A stretch of 64,000 nt of DNA from DASQHW01 sp038209365 (GTDB taxonomy: Bacteria; Actinomycetota; Acidimicrobiia; IMCC26256; PALSA-610): NCBI GenBank assembly GCA_038209365.1, contig JBBQXS010000013.1:39514-103513 (forward strand). The letters are read 5' to 3'. Of the stretch, positions 26,870 to 36,193 are shown in pieces. Below the pieces are notes generated by a model. The model was not told the DNA's origin and did not search any database. It worked only from the letters and a program-made list of their open reading frames with translations. A program made the position numbers and the translations under genes. How positions within the stretch are numbered: position 1 is the stretch's first letter; each line of letters starts with the position of its first letter.

Positions 26870-27940
26870 ATGCTCGGCGCTCCGCAGCACTACTTGGCAG
26901 TCATCAAGGTCGTCGGCGTCGGGGGCGGCGGCTGTAACGCCGTCAACCGGATGATCGACGCCGGGTTGAAGGGCGTCGAGTTCATCGCGATCAACACCGA
27001 CGCGCAGTCGCTGCTGCTCTCCGACGCGGACGTCAAGCTCGACATCGGCCGCCAGCTGACGCGCGGTCTCGGCGCCGGCTCCGATCCCGAGATCGGCCGC
27101 CAAGCGGCCGAGGAGCACCGTCAAGAGATCGAGGAGGTGCTGAAGGGCGCCGACATGGTGTTCATCACCGCCGGCAAGGGTGGTGGCACCGGTACCGGTG
27201 GTGCGCCGCTCGTCGCCGAGATCGCCAAGCAGATCGGCGCGCTGACCGTCGGTGTCGTGACGCGGCCGTTCAGCTTCGAAGGACGCCGGCGCTCGGTGCA
27301 GGCCGACACCGGTATCCAGAAGCTGAAGGAGAAGGTCGACACGATCATCATCATCCCGAACGAGCGCCTGCTCCAGGTGAGCGACGAGCGCACGTCGATG
27401 TTGAACGCGTTCAAGATGGCGGACGAGGTCCTGCTGCAGGGCGTCCAGGGCATCACCGACCTCATCACGACACCCGGCCTCATCAACACCGACTTCGCGG
27501 ACGTGAAGATGATCCTCAGCAACGCCGGCTCGGCGCTCATGGGGGTGGGCTATGCATCCGGCGACGGCCGCGCCGTCGCGGCGGCGCGTGCGGCGATCTC
27601 GAGCCCGTTGCTCGAGGCGAGCATCGAAGGCGCGCGGGGGATCCTGCTCAACGTCAGCGGCCCGTCGGATCTCGGCTTGTTCGAGTTGCACGAGGCCGCC
27701 CAGATCATCGGCGAAGCCGGGCATGCCGATGCCAACGTGATCTTCGGCGCGGTGATCGACGATGCCCTCGGAGACGAGGTGCGCATCACCGTGATCGCCG
27801 CGGGCTTCGACCGCTTCGAAGGTGAGTCCCGCACCCAGCGCAGCGCCTCGCTCGGTCTCGACGACGAGGACTCGCTCGCCGGCGACGACGCGCTCGACCT
27901 CGGCGACGACGACTTCGACGTTCCTGAATTCCTGCGGTGA
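26870..27940 (+). CDS. ftsZ: Cell division GTPase FtsZ
   Basis: Tubulin-like GTPase of 356 residues forming the Z-ring. KVVGVGGGGCNAVNRM binds the base and ribose, the tubulin signature GGGTGTGGAP is at about residues 104-113, and the T7 synergy loop has NTDFADVK. The C-terminal linker is short and acidic, ending DVPEFLR, the canonical tail peptide bound by SepF and other partners. ATG 26870 follows an AAAGG with an 8-base spacing. The gene has its own upstream region of 183 bases, so it is probably transcribed separately as well as with ftsQ. Confidence 0.98.
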   Translation: MLGAPQHYLAVIKVVGVGGGGCNAVNRMIDAGLKGVEFIAINTDAQSLLLSDADVKLDIGRQLTRGLGAGSDPEIGRQAAEEHRQEIEEVLKGADMVFITAGKGGGTGTGGAPLVAEIAKQIGALTVGVVTRPFSFEGRRRSVQADTGIQKLKEKVDTIIIIPNERLLQVSDERTSMLNAFKMADEVLLQGVQGITDLITTPGLINTDFADVKMILSNAGSALMGVGYASGDGRAVAAARAAISSPLLEASIEGARGILLNVSGPSDLGLFELHEAAQIIGEAGHADANVIFGAVIDDALGDEVRITVIAAGFDRFEGESRTQRSASLGLDDEDSLAGDDALDLGDDDFDVPEFLR

Positions 27941-28629
27941 TCCTGACGCGCAGGGTCGGGCCGGCTGCGGTCTGGTGCACCGGCCGCGCGCAGGGAAACG
28001 TCGGAGACCATGTCGGCGACGACCCTGATGCGGTGGCGCGTCATCGTGCCGAGGTCGCGGTCGCAGCCGGCCTGCCAACGCCGAGGGACTGGGTCTGGCT
28101 CCGCCAGGTGCACGGCGCCGGTGTCCACGAGGCGGCCGGGCCGACCGCCACGAAGGAGCTGCCCGAAGCCGACGCCGCGGTCACCGCCACGCGCGGCCTG
28201 CCGCTCGCGATCGTCACCGCGGACTGCGCGCCGGTCGTCCTCGCGAATGACGACGCGATCGGTGTCGTGCACGCGGGACATCGAGGCCTTGCTGCCGGTG
28301 TGATCGAGGCCGCCGTCGCTCGCCTACGCGCGCACGGCGACGGCGAGGTGCGCGCGTTCCTCGGGCCGTGCATTCGACCCGCGCACTACGAGTTCGGTGC
28401 GCGCGACCTCGACGGGTTGGCGGCGCGCCTTGGAGACGAGGTGAAGGGTCGCACGGTCGATGGACGGCCCGCGCTCGACATTCCGACCGGGGTCGGTGTC
28501 ACGCTCGCGCGTGCGGGAGTCACCCAGTTCGAGGATTGTGGCGTGTGTACCGCGGACTCAGCGGCATATTTCTCGCACCGGCGTGACGGTGCCACCGGGC
28601 GTCAGGTGACGGTTGCGGTCTTGCCATGA
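27937..28629 (+). CDS. pgeF: Peptidoglycan editing factor / YfiH-type multicopper polyphenol oxidase
   Basis: Protein of 230 residues of the YfiH (DUF152) family. Metal-site motifs are LRQVHGAGVHE (about residue 52), TADCAPVVLAN (about 89) and VVHAGHRGLAAG (normally HAGWRG; Trp is His here), plus FLGPCIRPAHYEFG. Homologues remove misincorporated L-Ser from the muropeptide and were earlier called laccases. The GTG overlaps the ftsZ stop and the end overlaps yggS, matching the conserved ftsZ-pgeF-yggS-sepF order of actinobacteria. Confidence 0.88.
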   Translation: MILTRRVGPAAVWCTGRAQGNVGDHVGDDPDAVARHRAEVAVAAGLPTPRDWVWLRQVHGAGVHEAAGPTATKELPEADAAVTATRGLPLAIVTADCAPVVLANDDAIGVVHAGHRGLAAGVIEAAVARLRAHGDGEVRAFLGPCIRPAHYEFGARDLDGLAARLGDEVKGRTVDGRPALDIPTGVGVTLARAGVTQFEDCGVCTADSAAYFSHRRDGATGRQVTVAVLP

Positions 28630-29300
28630 CCGTCGGCGAGTCGCTTGTCGCGGTTCGGGCGCGTATCGACGCAGCGGCCCAAGATGCCGGCCGTGAGCCG
28701 CGGGATGTCACGCTGGTCGTCGTGACGAAATCGGTTGCCGTCGACGCGATTCGCGAGGTACTCACGGCGGGCGTGACCGATGTCGGTGAGAACCGCGCGC
28801 AGGACCTCGTTGCGAAAGCGCGCGCGCTGGGTGCCGACGGTACAGGTGCGCCGTGCTGGCACTTCATCGGTCGGCTGCAACGCAACAAGGTGCGCACCGT
28901 CGCGCCCTATGTCGCGCTCTGGCAGTCGGTCGACCGCGACGAGCTCGCGACCGAGATCGCGCGGCGCGCGCCGGGCGCGCGGGTTCTCGTGCAGGTGAAC
29001 GTGGCAGGCGAGGAGCAGAAGGGGGGCTGCGCGCCGGCCGATACCGCCGGGCTCGTCGCTCGATGCCGGGCGGCGCACGGGCTGGACGTCGAGGGCCTCA
29101 TGACCGTGCCGCCTGACGGGGCCGATCCCACCCCAATTTTTGCAACACTCCGCCGCCTCTCGGATGAGCTCGGCCTCGCGACCTGCTCAATGGGCATGAG
29201 CGGCGACTACGAGCGCGCGATCCGGGCCGGGGCCACGATGGTGCGAGTCGGGAGTGCCATCTTCGGTCCGCGTCCGGCCGATTCGGACGCGCGACGATAA
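28626..29300 (+). CDS. yggS: YggS-family pyridoxal-phosphate homeostasis protein
   Basis: Single-domain PLP-binding TIM barrel of 224 residues (PLPBP family). VTLVVVTKSVAVDAI contains the PLP lysine (about residue 37). GVTDVGENRAQDLVAK, WHFIGRLQRNKVR and SMGMSGDYERAIRAGATMVRVGSAIFG (cut here into separate motifs in meaning) are family signatures. Homologues buffer cellular PLP rather than catalyse a reaction. ATG 28626 overlaps the pgeF stop. Confidence 0.94.
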   Translation: MTVGESLVAVRARIDAAAQDAGREPRDVTLVVVTKSVAVDAIREVLTAGVTDVGENRAQDLVAKARALGADGTGAPCWHFIGRLQRNKVRTVAPYVALWQSVDRDELATEIARRAPGARVLVQVNVAGEEQKGGCAPADTAGLVARCRAAHGLDVEGLMTVPPDGADPTPIFATLRRLSDELGLATCSMGMSGDYERAIRAGATMVRVGSAIFGPRPADSDARR

Positions 29301-29400
29301 TCTCTCGCAGGAGTTCGACCCTCCGACGCACCACTCCCTGCGACCCAAATCGCTGCGACCGAGACCAAGGTGACTGGGACACATCAGAAGGGACTCCGGC

Positions 29401-29958
29401 ATGTCGGTCTTCCACAAGACGATGGTCTGGCTGGGCCTCGTCGATGACGAAGAGTATTACGGCGACGACGAGTACTACGTCGACGAGTACGGCGAACCGG
29501 TTGCCGCACCCGCGCGCCAGCCTTCACGCGGGACAGCGACGGTCGCTGCGCCCGCGCCGCCCGAGTCCAGTCCGCTGACGGTGATACGCAGCCGTCGCGA
29601 ACGCGACGATGCGAGTCCCGCCGGCGCGCCGGCCGTGGCGCGCCCGCCCACGGTGAAGCCGATCCCGATGCCCGCCACGCGCGTGCACGTCATGGAGCCG
29701 AAGGGCTTCAACGACGCACAGGAGGTCGGCGATCGCCTCAAGGCCGGGCAGCCGGTCATCCTCAACCTGCAAGGCGTCGATCGCGACCTGCAGCGGCGCC
29801 TGATCGACTTCTCGAGCGGACTCGCATACGCACTCAACGGCACGATGTCGAAGGCCGCCGACCAAGTCTTCCTCCTGACGCCGTCCAACGTGGAAGTCTC
29901 CGAAGAGGAGAAGGAGCGCCTGCAGGCTCGCGGCCTGTATCGCGCGTCGCGCTCGTGA
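29401..29958 (+). CDS. sepF: Cell division protein SepF
   Basis: FtsZ membrane anchor of 185 residues, the functional replacement for FtsA in actinobacteria. The N-terminal amphipathic stretch SVFHKTMVWLGLVDDEEYY is the expected membrane-binding helix. A disordered acidic then Pro/Ala-rich linker (about residues 20-95) follows, and the SepF domain runs from VHVMEPKGFNDAQEVGDRL to SNVEVSEEEKERL. ATG 29401 has AGAAGGGA upstream. The 100 bases before it contain a GATAAT (29296-29301) that could be a -10. Confidence 0.95.
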   Translation: MSVFHKTMVWLGLVDDEEYYGDDEYYVDEYGEPVAAPARQPSRGTATVAAPAPPESSPLTVIRSRRERDDASPAGAPAVARPPTVKPIPMPATRVHVMEPKGFNDAQEVGDRLKAGQPVILNLQGVDRDLQRRLIDFSSGLAYALNGTMSKAADQVFLLTPSNVEVSEEEKERLQARGLYRASRS

Positions 29959-30197
29959 CGATCCTCTGCGCAATCGTCACGGCCTACATGGTCGTGTTGT
30001 TCGCCCGCGCCATCATGTCGTGGTTCCCGATCCGCCCCGGCACGCCTTGGGCATCGGTGTACGGCGTGTTGCTCGATTTGACGGAGCCGGTGTTGGCGCC
30101 GTTGCGGCGCATCATTCCGGCCGCGGGAATGTTCGACCTGTCGTTCCTCGTGTTGTTCGTGGCGCTCGGAATCCTGCGCGCGGCGGTCTGCAGCTGA
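29955..30197 (+). CDS. yggT: YggT-family membrane protein
   Basis: Two-helix membrane protein of 80 residues: helix 1 ILCAIVTAYMVVLFARAIM, the YggT signature SWFPIRPGTPWASVYGVL, LDLTEPVLAPLRRIIPA, then helix 2 FDLSFLVLFVALGILRAAV. Its place between sepF and divIVA is conserved in Gram-positive bacteria. GTG 29955 overlaps the sepF stop. The molecular role is unsettled, probably at the membrane with the division machinery. Confidence 0.9.
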   Translation: MTILCAIVTAYMVVLFARAIMSWFPIRPGTPWASVYGVLLDLTEPVLAPLRRIIPAAGMFDLSFLVLFVALGILRAAVCS

Positions 30198-30234
30198 ATC
30201 GCGTCGGGTACCCAACACCGGGAGTGGGCGGGTC

Positions 30235-30240
30235 TACAGT
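30235..30240 (+). promoter_or_regulatory. -10 element TACAGT, leaderless divIVA start
   Basis: TACAGT ends 6 bases before ATG 30247, so transcription would begin at or beside the start codon. No -35 is evident. Confidence 0.5.
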
Positions 30241-30246
30241 GGTGTG

Positions 30247-31377
30247 ATGGAAATCAGCCCCCGTGAGCTTCGTGACGTAGAGATCCGGGAATCGCTCCGC
30301 GGCTACAACCGCGACGAGGTGAACGACCTCCTCGAGCGGGCGGCGGGCACCATCGAGGCCACCACCGACCGGCTCCAGCAGCTGACCGAACGACTCGCGT
30401 CGGCCCAGAGCGAGGCGGGCCGGACCCGCGAGACCGAAGACGTGTTGCACCGGACCCTCTTGCTGGCCCAACGGGCCGCCGACGAGGCGGTCGCCGAGGC
30501 GACTGCCAAAGCCCGGCAGCTGCTCGATGATGCCGACATCCAGTCGCGCCGTCTGGTCGCGGAAAGCGAGTCGGACGCCCGGCGCAAGGGTGAGGCCGAG
30601 CGCCGGCGGCTCGAAGAGGAGATCCTCGACCTCGCGGGACGCCGCGAGTCGTTGCTCGCCGATGTCGAGGCGCTCACGCGGTTCGAGACCGAGTATCGCG
30701 AGCGCATGGCGCGCGCCCTGGAAGCCGATCTCTCTGCGCTGCGCTCGCGCCCGACGACCGCGCCGGGAACGCGTCCGGAGGCATCGGACGTCGCGGTACC
30801 GAGCGGCGGGCAACCGCACGCCCCGCAGGGCGCACCGTCAGCCCCGTCCGCGCCGAAGGAGGCGTCGGCGCAAGCGCAAGCGCCCGCACCGGCGTCGCGC
30901 GCAGTACCGCCCGCGCCCGCGCCCGCCGCACCTTCGGCAATGCCCGACAAGAACGTGACCGCGGGCGAGACCCCACCCGCGCGCGGGGGCGCCAACATGG
31001 GCACGCACGAGGTCGATGTGCGCACGCTGTTCGAACAGTCGAAGAACGCGGCGTCCCCGGCGCCCAACGCGGGCCCATCCAGCTCGGCCCCACCGAATGC
31101 AGGCATGCCGGCCCCGCCCGAGCAATCGTCCGCGAGGCAGATGCCGAAGCCGCCGCAACAGGGCGGCGCGCCCGGTCCGGCCGAGTTGCTCGGCAACGAC
31201 GGTCGCGACGCGGACGTCCTCGACGACGACGCGTTCTTCGCGACGCTGCGCGACGCGGTGCACGACGAAGCGCCGCTCGGGCCGCGCGATGACGACGACC
31301 CCACCGGCGATCAGCGCTTCTTCGACCAGGACGCCGATCGGGGCACCTTCCGCGACGTCTTCCGCCGCCGCCGCTGA
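30247..31377 (+). CDS. DivIVA-domain polar/septal scaffold protein
   Basis: Protein of 376 residues. The DivIVA N-terminal domain is ISPRELRDVEIRESLRGYNRDEVNDLL (shown as adjoining motifs), with the membrane-contact region at the start. A coiled coil follows at about residues 30-165. A long Pro/Ala-rich disordered region runs to about residue 300, and an acidic C-terminus ends in RDVFRRRR. DivIVA proteins mark curved membrane and direct polar growth (Wag31) or division. ATG 30247 is 6 bases downstream of TACAGT, so the mRNA may be leaderless; a GTG at 30244 is adjacent. The gene ends 16 bases from the convergent ileS. Confidence 0.85.
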   Translation: MEISPRELRDVEIRESLRGYNRDEVNDLLERAAGTIEATTDRLQQLTERLASAQSEAGRTRETEDVLHRTLLLAQRAADEAVAEATAKARQLLDDADIQSRRLVAESESDARRKGEAERRRLEEEILDLAGRRESLLADVEALTRFETEYRERMARALEADLSALRSRPTTAPGTRPEASDVAVPSGGQPHAPQGAPSAPSAPKEASAQAQAPAPASRAVPPAPAPAAPSAMPDKNVTAGETPPARGGANMGTHEVDVRTLFEQSKNAASPAPNAGPSSSAPPNAGMPAPPEQSSARQMPKPPQQGGAPGPAELLGNDGRDADVLDDDAFFATLRDAVHDEAPLGPRDDDDPTGDQRFFDQDADRGTFRDVFRRRR

Positions 31378-31393
31378 GGGGGATCGTCGCCGG

Positions 31394-34300
31394 TCAGGCG
31401 CGTTGGAGCTCGGCGTGCACGGCTTCCCCGTCGACGACGGCGTTGCTCGTGCCCGCCGGCACCTCGCCCTCGTCGATCCCGAAGTCGGTCGCCAACACCT
31501 CGGCCATGATCCAGGCACGGTGCGCGTCGGCAGTGGCCGCGATCCGTGCGGGCGCCCGGAGCTTCACGGTGATCCGGTCGGCGAGCGCGAATCCGCTGGT
31601 CTTGCGCAGATCGTTGAGGGCGCGGATCAGCTCCCGTGCCAATCCCTCGGCGCGCAGGGCGTCGTCCAGCGTGAGGTCGAGCGCGACCGCGTGGGGGCCG
31701 TCCTGCGCGAGCGTCAGATCCTGGTGTTGCTCGGCGCGTATCTCGACGTCGTCGGGCGCGAGCGTGACCGGCGCGCCGTCGACGTCGAGTGTGTAGCTCC
31801 CGTCCTCGTCGAACGCGCGGCGCACGACCGATCCATCGACGTGCTCGAGGAGCTCCTTCACGCGCGGCATGCTCTTGCCGAGTCGCGGTCCCAGCCTGCT
31901 GAAGTTCGGCACGACGCGATACGACAGCAGGCCTTCGAGCGACGCCACGACTTCGAAGCGTTTCACGTTCAGCTCGTCGGCGATCTCGCGCACGACCTCA
32001 TCACGTAGCTGCTCACCGGCGGTCATCAGCGCGATGGCGCGCGGCAACGGTTGGCGCACGCCCAGCCGCGCGTCGGCGCGCGCGGCGCGTCCCAGCGACA
32101 CCAGCGTGCGCGCCAGCGTGATCTCCGCTTCGAGCGCATCGTCGATCGCGTGCTCGTCGTACGCCGGCCAGTCGGTCAGGTGCACGGAATCGTCGCTTCC
32201 GGCAAGGTTGCGGTACATCTCGTCGGCGACGAACGGGCAGAACGGCGCAAGCATCTGGGAGACCACGCTGAGGACATGGTGCAGGGTCGTGTGGGCGTCG
32301 GGGTCGGACGACTTCCAAAACCGTGGCCGCGAGCGCCGCACATACCAATTGGAGAGGTCGTCGACGAGGCCGGCGAGCGCCTGGGCGCCCCCCAGCGCGT
32401 CGAAGTCCTCCAGCGAGTCCGTCACCGTGCGCACGGTGCGGTGGAGCCGGGAGGTGATCCAGCGATCGAGCACGTGATCCTGGTCGCGCTCGGTCCCGTG
32501 CGCTCCGCTCGCCGCATCATGATCCGGGCGCCAGCCGTCGATGTTCGCATACGTGACGAAGAAGGAGTACGTGTTCCACAGCGTCAGCAGGAACTGCCGA
32601 GTCGACTCGTCGATGCCCTCGAGCGAGACCCGCTTCGGTGTCCAGGGCGAACCCGACGAGAACATGTACCAGCGCAGCGCGTCGGCGCCCCGCGAGGCGA
32701 GCACGGGCACGGGATCGATGTCGTTGCCGCGCGACTTCGACATCTTGGCGCCGTGCTTGTCGACGAGCAGCGCCAGGCATACGACGTTGCGGTACGGCGT
32801 TTTGCCGAACACGAGCGTGTTGACCGCGAGCAAGGAGTAGAACCACCCGCGCGTCTGGTCGATCGCCTCGCAGATGAAGTCGGCGGGGAACCGCGACGGG
32901 AACAGGGACTCGTTCTCGAACGGATAGTGGAATTGCGCGGCCGGCATCGAGCCCGAGTCGAACCACGCGTCGAGCACCGGCTCCACGCGGTACGCGATGC
33001 CGGATCCGCAGGCCGGGCAGCTGATCGCGACGTCGTCGACGAACGGCCGGTGCAGGTCCATGCCCGTGAGATCGCGATCCGAGAGCTCGGAGAGCTCGGA
33101 GACCGATCCGACACATGTGTCGTGCCCGCAGTCGTGACACCGCCACACGGGGATCGGTGTGCCCCAGTAGCGATCACGGGAAAGCGCCCAGTCGACGTTG
33201 TTCTCGAGCCAGTCGCCGAAGCGGCCGTGCTTGATGTGGTCCGGGTACCAGTTGATCGTCTCGTTCTCGCGGAGGAGTTCTTGCTTGTGCGCAGACGTCG
33301 CCGCGAACCAGGTGGGCTTGGCCCAGTAGATCAGCGGTGTGTCGCAGCGCCAGCAGTGCGGATAGGAGTGTGTGTAGTCGACGGCCTTCACGAGCCTGCC
33401 GGTCGTGATCAGTGCGTCGATCAGTGCCGGGTCGGCGTCCTTCACGAATTTGCGCGCGTACGGAGGCCCGACCTCGTCGACGAACCGGGCCGCGTCGTTC
33501 ACCGGGTTGACGAACGGCAGCCCCTCGCGCTCACCGATCTCCCGGTCGACCTCACCGAATGCCGGCGCGAGGTGCACGACGCCCGACCCGTCCTCGATGG
33601 TGACGAAGTCGTCGGCGACGACCGTGAACGCTCGTTCGCCCTCGACCGCAACGAGCGAGAACGGCGGCTCGTACCGGGCGCCGACCAATTCGGAGACCGG
33701 GACGGGCGCGATCACGGAAGCGTCGCCCAGCACGGCGTCGACGCGGTCGCGCGCCATCACGAGGTCGCGCCCGCCGTCGGGTGCCTTCACGCGCACGTAC
33801 TCGATGCGGGGGCCGACTGCAGCGCCCGTGTTCGACGGCAGTGTCCACGGCGTCGTCGTCCACACCAGCACATCGACGTCGCGCCCGACCAACGGGAACC
33901 GCACGTAGATCGACGGCTCGGTGATGTCGCGATACGCGCCGGGCTGGCCGAGCTCGTGCGACGAGAGCGCGGTGCCGCAGCGGCCGCAGTACGGCACCAC
34001 CTTGAAGCCTTCGTAGATCGCGTTCGCGTCCCACATCTGGCGGAACAACCACCAGACGGTCTCGATGTACTCGTCGGACATGGTCCAGTACGCACCGGCG
34101 GTGTCGAGCCACATCCCGATGCGCGACGTGAGCGACTGCCAGTCCTCGACGTAGCGCTGCACGGACGCTCGGCACTGCGCGTTGAATCGCTCGATGCCGT
34201 AGTCCTCGATCTCGTGCTTGCCCGAGAAGCCGAGCTCCTTCTCGACCTCGACCTCGACCGGCAGCCCGTGACAATCCCAGCCGCCCTTGCGCCCGACGTG

Positions 34301-34543
34301 CTTGCCGCGCATCGTGTGGAAGCGCGGGTAGATGTCCTTGAAGAGGCGAGCCCACACGTGGTGGATGGCGGGTCTGCCGTTGGCCGTCGGCGGCCCCTCG
34401 TAGAAGACCCACTCCGGTGCCCCGTGCCGCCGGCGCAATGACTCGCCGAAGACGTCGTGCTCACGCCAGCGGGCGAGGACCTCGTGCTCGAGCGCGACGA
34501 GGTCGAACGAGGAGTCCACCGGACGGAACATCGGCGCGGGCAT
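31394..34543 (-). CDS. ileS: Isoleucyl-tRNA synthetase
   Basis: Class I aminoacyl-tRNA synthetase of 1049 residues charging tRNA-Ile. The HIGH-like motif is within GPPTANGRPAIHHVWAR, with HHV as in the eukaryote-like type 2 enzymes. The editing (CP1) domain holds VWTTTPWTLPSNTGAA, and the catalytic loop is AKMSKSRGNDID (about residue 598). Cysteine pairs (CHDCGHDTC, CPACGSG) suggest zinc binding. Type 2 IleRS are often less sensitive to mupirocin. ATG 34543 lies 9 bases after TATCGT on the minus strand. No T-box leader is present, although actinobacterial ileS genes often have one; only 63 bases separate it from the divergent gene. Confidence 0.96.
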   Translation of the reverse strand: MPAPMFRPVDSSFDLVALEHEVLARWREHDVFGESLRRRHGAPEWVFYEGPPTANGRPAIHHVWARLFKDIYPRFHTMRGKHVGRKGGWDCHGLPVEVEVEKELGFSGKHEIEDYGIERFNAQCRASVQRYVEDWQSLTSRIGMWLDTAGAYWTMSDEYIETVWWLFRQMWDANAIYEGFKVVPYCGRCGTALSSHELGQPGAYRDITEPSIYVRFPLVGRDVDVLVWTTTPWTLPSNTGAAVGPRIEYVRVKAPDGGRDLVMARDRVDAVLGDASVIAPVPVSELVGARYEPPFSLVAVEGERAFTVVADDFVTIEDGSGVVHLAPAFGEVDREIGEREGLPFVNPVNDAARFVDEVGPPYARKFVKDADPALIDALITTGRLVKAVDYTHSYPHCWRCDTPLIYWAKPTWFAATSAHKQELLRENETINWYPDHIKHGRFGDWLENNVDWALSRDRYWGTPIPVWRCHDCGHDTCVGSVSELSELSDRDLTGMDLHRPFVDDVAISCPACGSGIAYRVEPVLDAWFDSGSMPAAQFHYPFENESLFPSRFPADFICEAIDQTRGWFYSLLAVNTLVFGKTPYRNVVCLALLVDKHGAKMSKSRGNDIDPVPVLASRGADALRWYMFSSGSPWTPKRVSLEGIDESTRQFLLTLWNTYSFFVTYANIDGWRPDHDAASGAHGTERDQDHVLDRWITSRLHRTVRTVTDSLEDFDALGGAQALAGLVDDLSNWYVRRSRPRFWKSSDPDAHTTLHHVLSVVSQMLAPFCPFVADEMYRNLAGSDDSVHLTDWPAYDEHAIDDALEAEITLARTLVSLGRAARADARLGVRQPLPRAIALMTAGEQLRDEVVREIADELNVKRFEVVASLEGLLSYRVVPNFSRLGPRLGKSMPRVKELLEHVDGSVVRRAFDEDGSYTLDVDGAPVTLAPDDVEIRAEQHQDLTLAQDGPHAVALDLTLDDALRAEGLARELIRALNDLRKTSGFALADRITVKLRAPARIAATADAHRAWIMAEVLATDFGIDEGEVPAGTSNAVVDGEAVHAELQRA

Positions 34544-34593
34544 TGGACGGCCACGATACCGGTGGCCCCGGAAGAGACGTGGCCCATTGCGAC

Positions 34594-34599
34594 TAGTGT
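34594..34599 (+). promoter_or_regulatory. -10 element TAGTGT, leaderless start
   Basis: TAGTGT ends 7 bases before ATG 34607 of the L,D-transpeptidase. It lies within the 63-base divergent region shared with ileS. Confidence 0.5.
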
Positions 34600-34606
34600 C
34601 GGCCAG

Positions 34607-36097
34607 ATGCTCCGACGTCAGGCGCGGGCGCGCGCGGCCCTCTCCACGCTTCTCGTCGCGGCAGCCACCTGCGTCGGCGTCGCGGCCTCCACCACGACGG
34701 CCGCAGCTGCCGCGTCACACGACGACACCGTGTACGCGTTCGGCGCGGCGAGCTTCCGCGGCTCCACCCAGGGCATACCGCTCGTGCGTCCGGTCGTCGC
34801 GATGGCCAGCACGGCCAGCGGCAACGGCTACTGGCTCGTCGCCGATGACGGCGGCGTGTTCTCCTTCGGTGACGCGGAGTTCCACGGCAGTCTCGGCGGC
34901 CGGCCACTGAACGCCCCCATCGTCGGCATGACCGGGACGTCGACCGGCCACGGCTACTGGCTCGTGGCCGCGGACGGCGGTGTGTTCTCCTTCGGTGACG
35001 CGCACTTCCACGGCAGCATGGGCGGCATCCCGTTGACCGCGCCGGTGAGGTCGATCATCCGAGGTCCCGGGAGCGGTGGCTACTGGCTGTACGCGGCCGA
35101 CGGCGGCGTGTTCACGTTCGGCTCCGCTCGATTCCACGGCTCGACGGGCGGGATGCAGCTGTTCGCGCCGGTCGTCGGCATGGCCTCGACACGCGGCGGT
35201 CGCGGGTACTGGCTCGTGGCGTCCGACGGCGGTGTGTTCACGTTCGGCGCCGCCCGCTTCAAGGGGTCGATGGGCGGGCGGCCGCTGTACGCGCCGGTCA
35301 TCGGCATGGCACGCGAGGGCAGCGGCAACGGGTACTGGCTCGCCGGATCCGACGGTGGGGTGTTCTCGTTCGGCTCGGCGCAGTTCGAAGGCAGCGCGTA
35401 CGGCCTCGTGCCACCGGGTCGCCACATCGGCCAGCTCGTCGGCATGCCGCACGGCAACGGCTATCGCATGCTCGCGGTGGACGACATCCCTGTGGTCGAG
35501 CAGGTCGGGCCGGGCGCATCCGGTCCGGCCGTGAGCAATCTCCAGAGCCGGCTCCTCTCGCTCGGTTACTGGCTCCCCGGAGTGAATGCCGTCTACGACG
35601 ACCTCACCCAGCAGGCCGTGTACGCGTTCCAGAAGTGGCAGGGGCTCCCTCGAACGGGAACGGTCGACGGCCCGACGCAAGCCGCGTTCGTGAACGCGCA
35701 ACGCCCGCGTCCGAGGTCTGCGAGCGGCTACGTCGTCGAGATCGACAAGACCCGTCAGGTGATGATGGTCACCACCAACGGCATCGCGACTTGGACGTTC
35801 AACATCTCCTCCGGTTCGGACCATCCGTACGTCGAGGGCAGCAACAGCGGCGATGCGCACACGCCCGAGGGCGTCTTCACGCTCATCCGCCAAGTCGACG
35901 GACCTGACCACGGCCCGCTCGGCACGCTCTGGCGGCCCAAGTACTTCACGTGGCAGGGCCACGCGATCCACGGCTATACGAGCGTGCCGCCGTATCCCGC
36001 GTCACACGGGTGCGTGCGCGTGTCGAACACCGCGATGAACTGGTTGTGGGCCACGAACACGCTGCCGCTCGGCACGACCGTCTGGGTCTATCTGTAA
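34607..36097 (+). CDS. L,D-transpeptidase with propeller-like repeats and PG-binding domain
   Basis: Exported protein of 496 residues. A signal peptide (about residues 1-36, LSTLLVAAATCVGVAAS then AAAAAS) leads to six to seven repeats of about 42 residues built on GYWLVAxDGGVFSFGDAxFHGS (about residues 40-300), which could fold as a beta-propeller. A PG_binding_1 domain follows (VSNLQSRLLSLGYWL, about 305-365). The YkuD L,D-transpeptidase domain has HGYTSVPPYPASHGCVRVSN with the catalytic Cys near 469. Such enzymes make 3-3 cross-links or attach proteins to DAP-containing wall. The repeat type is, from memory, frequent in Acidimicrobiia secreted proteins. Confidence 0.9.
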   Translation: MLRRQARARAALSTLLVAAATCVGVAASTTTAAAAASHDDTVYAFGAASFRGSTQGIPLVRPVVAMASTASGNGYWLVADDGGVFSFGDAEFHGSLGGRPLNAPIVGMTGTSTGHGYWLVAADGGVFSFGDAHFHGSMGGIPLTAPVRSIIRGPGSGGYWLYAADGGVFTFGSARFHGSTGGMQLFAPVVGMASTRGGRGYWLVASDGGVFTFGAARFKGSMGGRPLYAPVIGMAREGSGNGYWLAGSDGGVFSFGSAQFEGSAYGLVPPGRHIGQLVGMPHGNGYRMLAVDDIPVVEQVGPGASGPAVSNLQSRLLSLGYWLPGVNAVYDDLTQQAVYAFQKWQGLPRTGTVDGPTQAAFVNAQRPRPRSASGYVVEIDKTRQVMMVTTNGIATWTFNISSGSDHPYVEGSNSGDAHTPEGVFTLIRQVDGPDHGPLGTLWRPKYFTWQGHAIHGYTSVPPYPASHGCVRVSNTAMNWLWATNTLPLGTTVWVYL

Positions 36098-36193
36098 TCC
36101 TGGTCGCGCTTGCCGATCGCGGGTCGGACCGCGGTCGACGCGGTCGCGCGCGTCGGCAAGCTGGTGAGGCCGCGAGCCGGCCGGCATGACCGA

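Noticed and set aside
34544..34606. T-box riboswitch before ileS
   Set aside because: Actinobacterial ileS often has one, but only 63 bases separate ileS from the divergent gene and no TGGNACC-type sequence is present on the minus strand.
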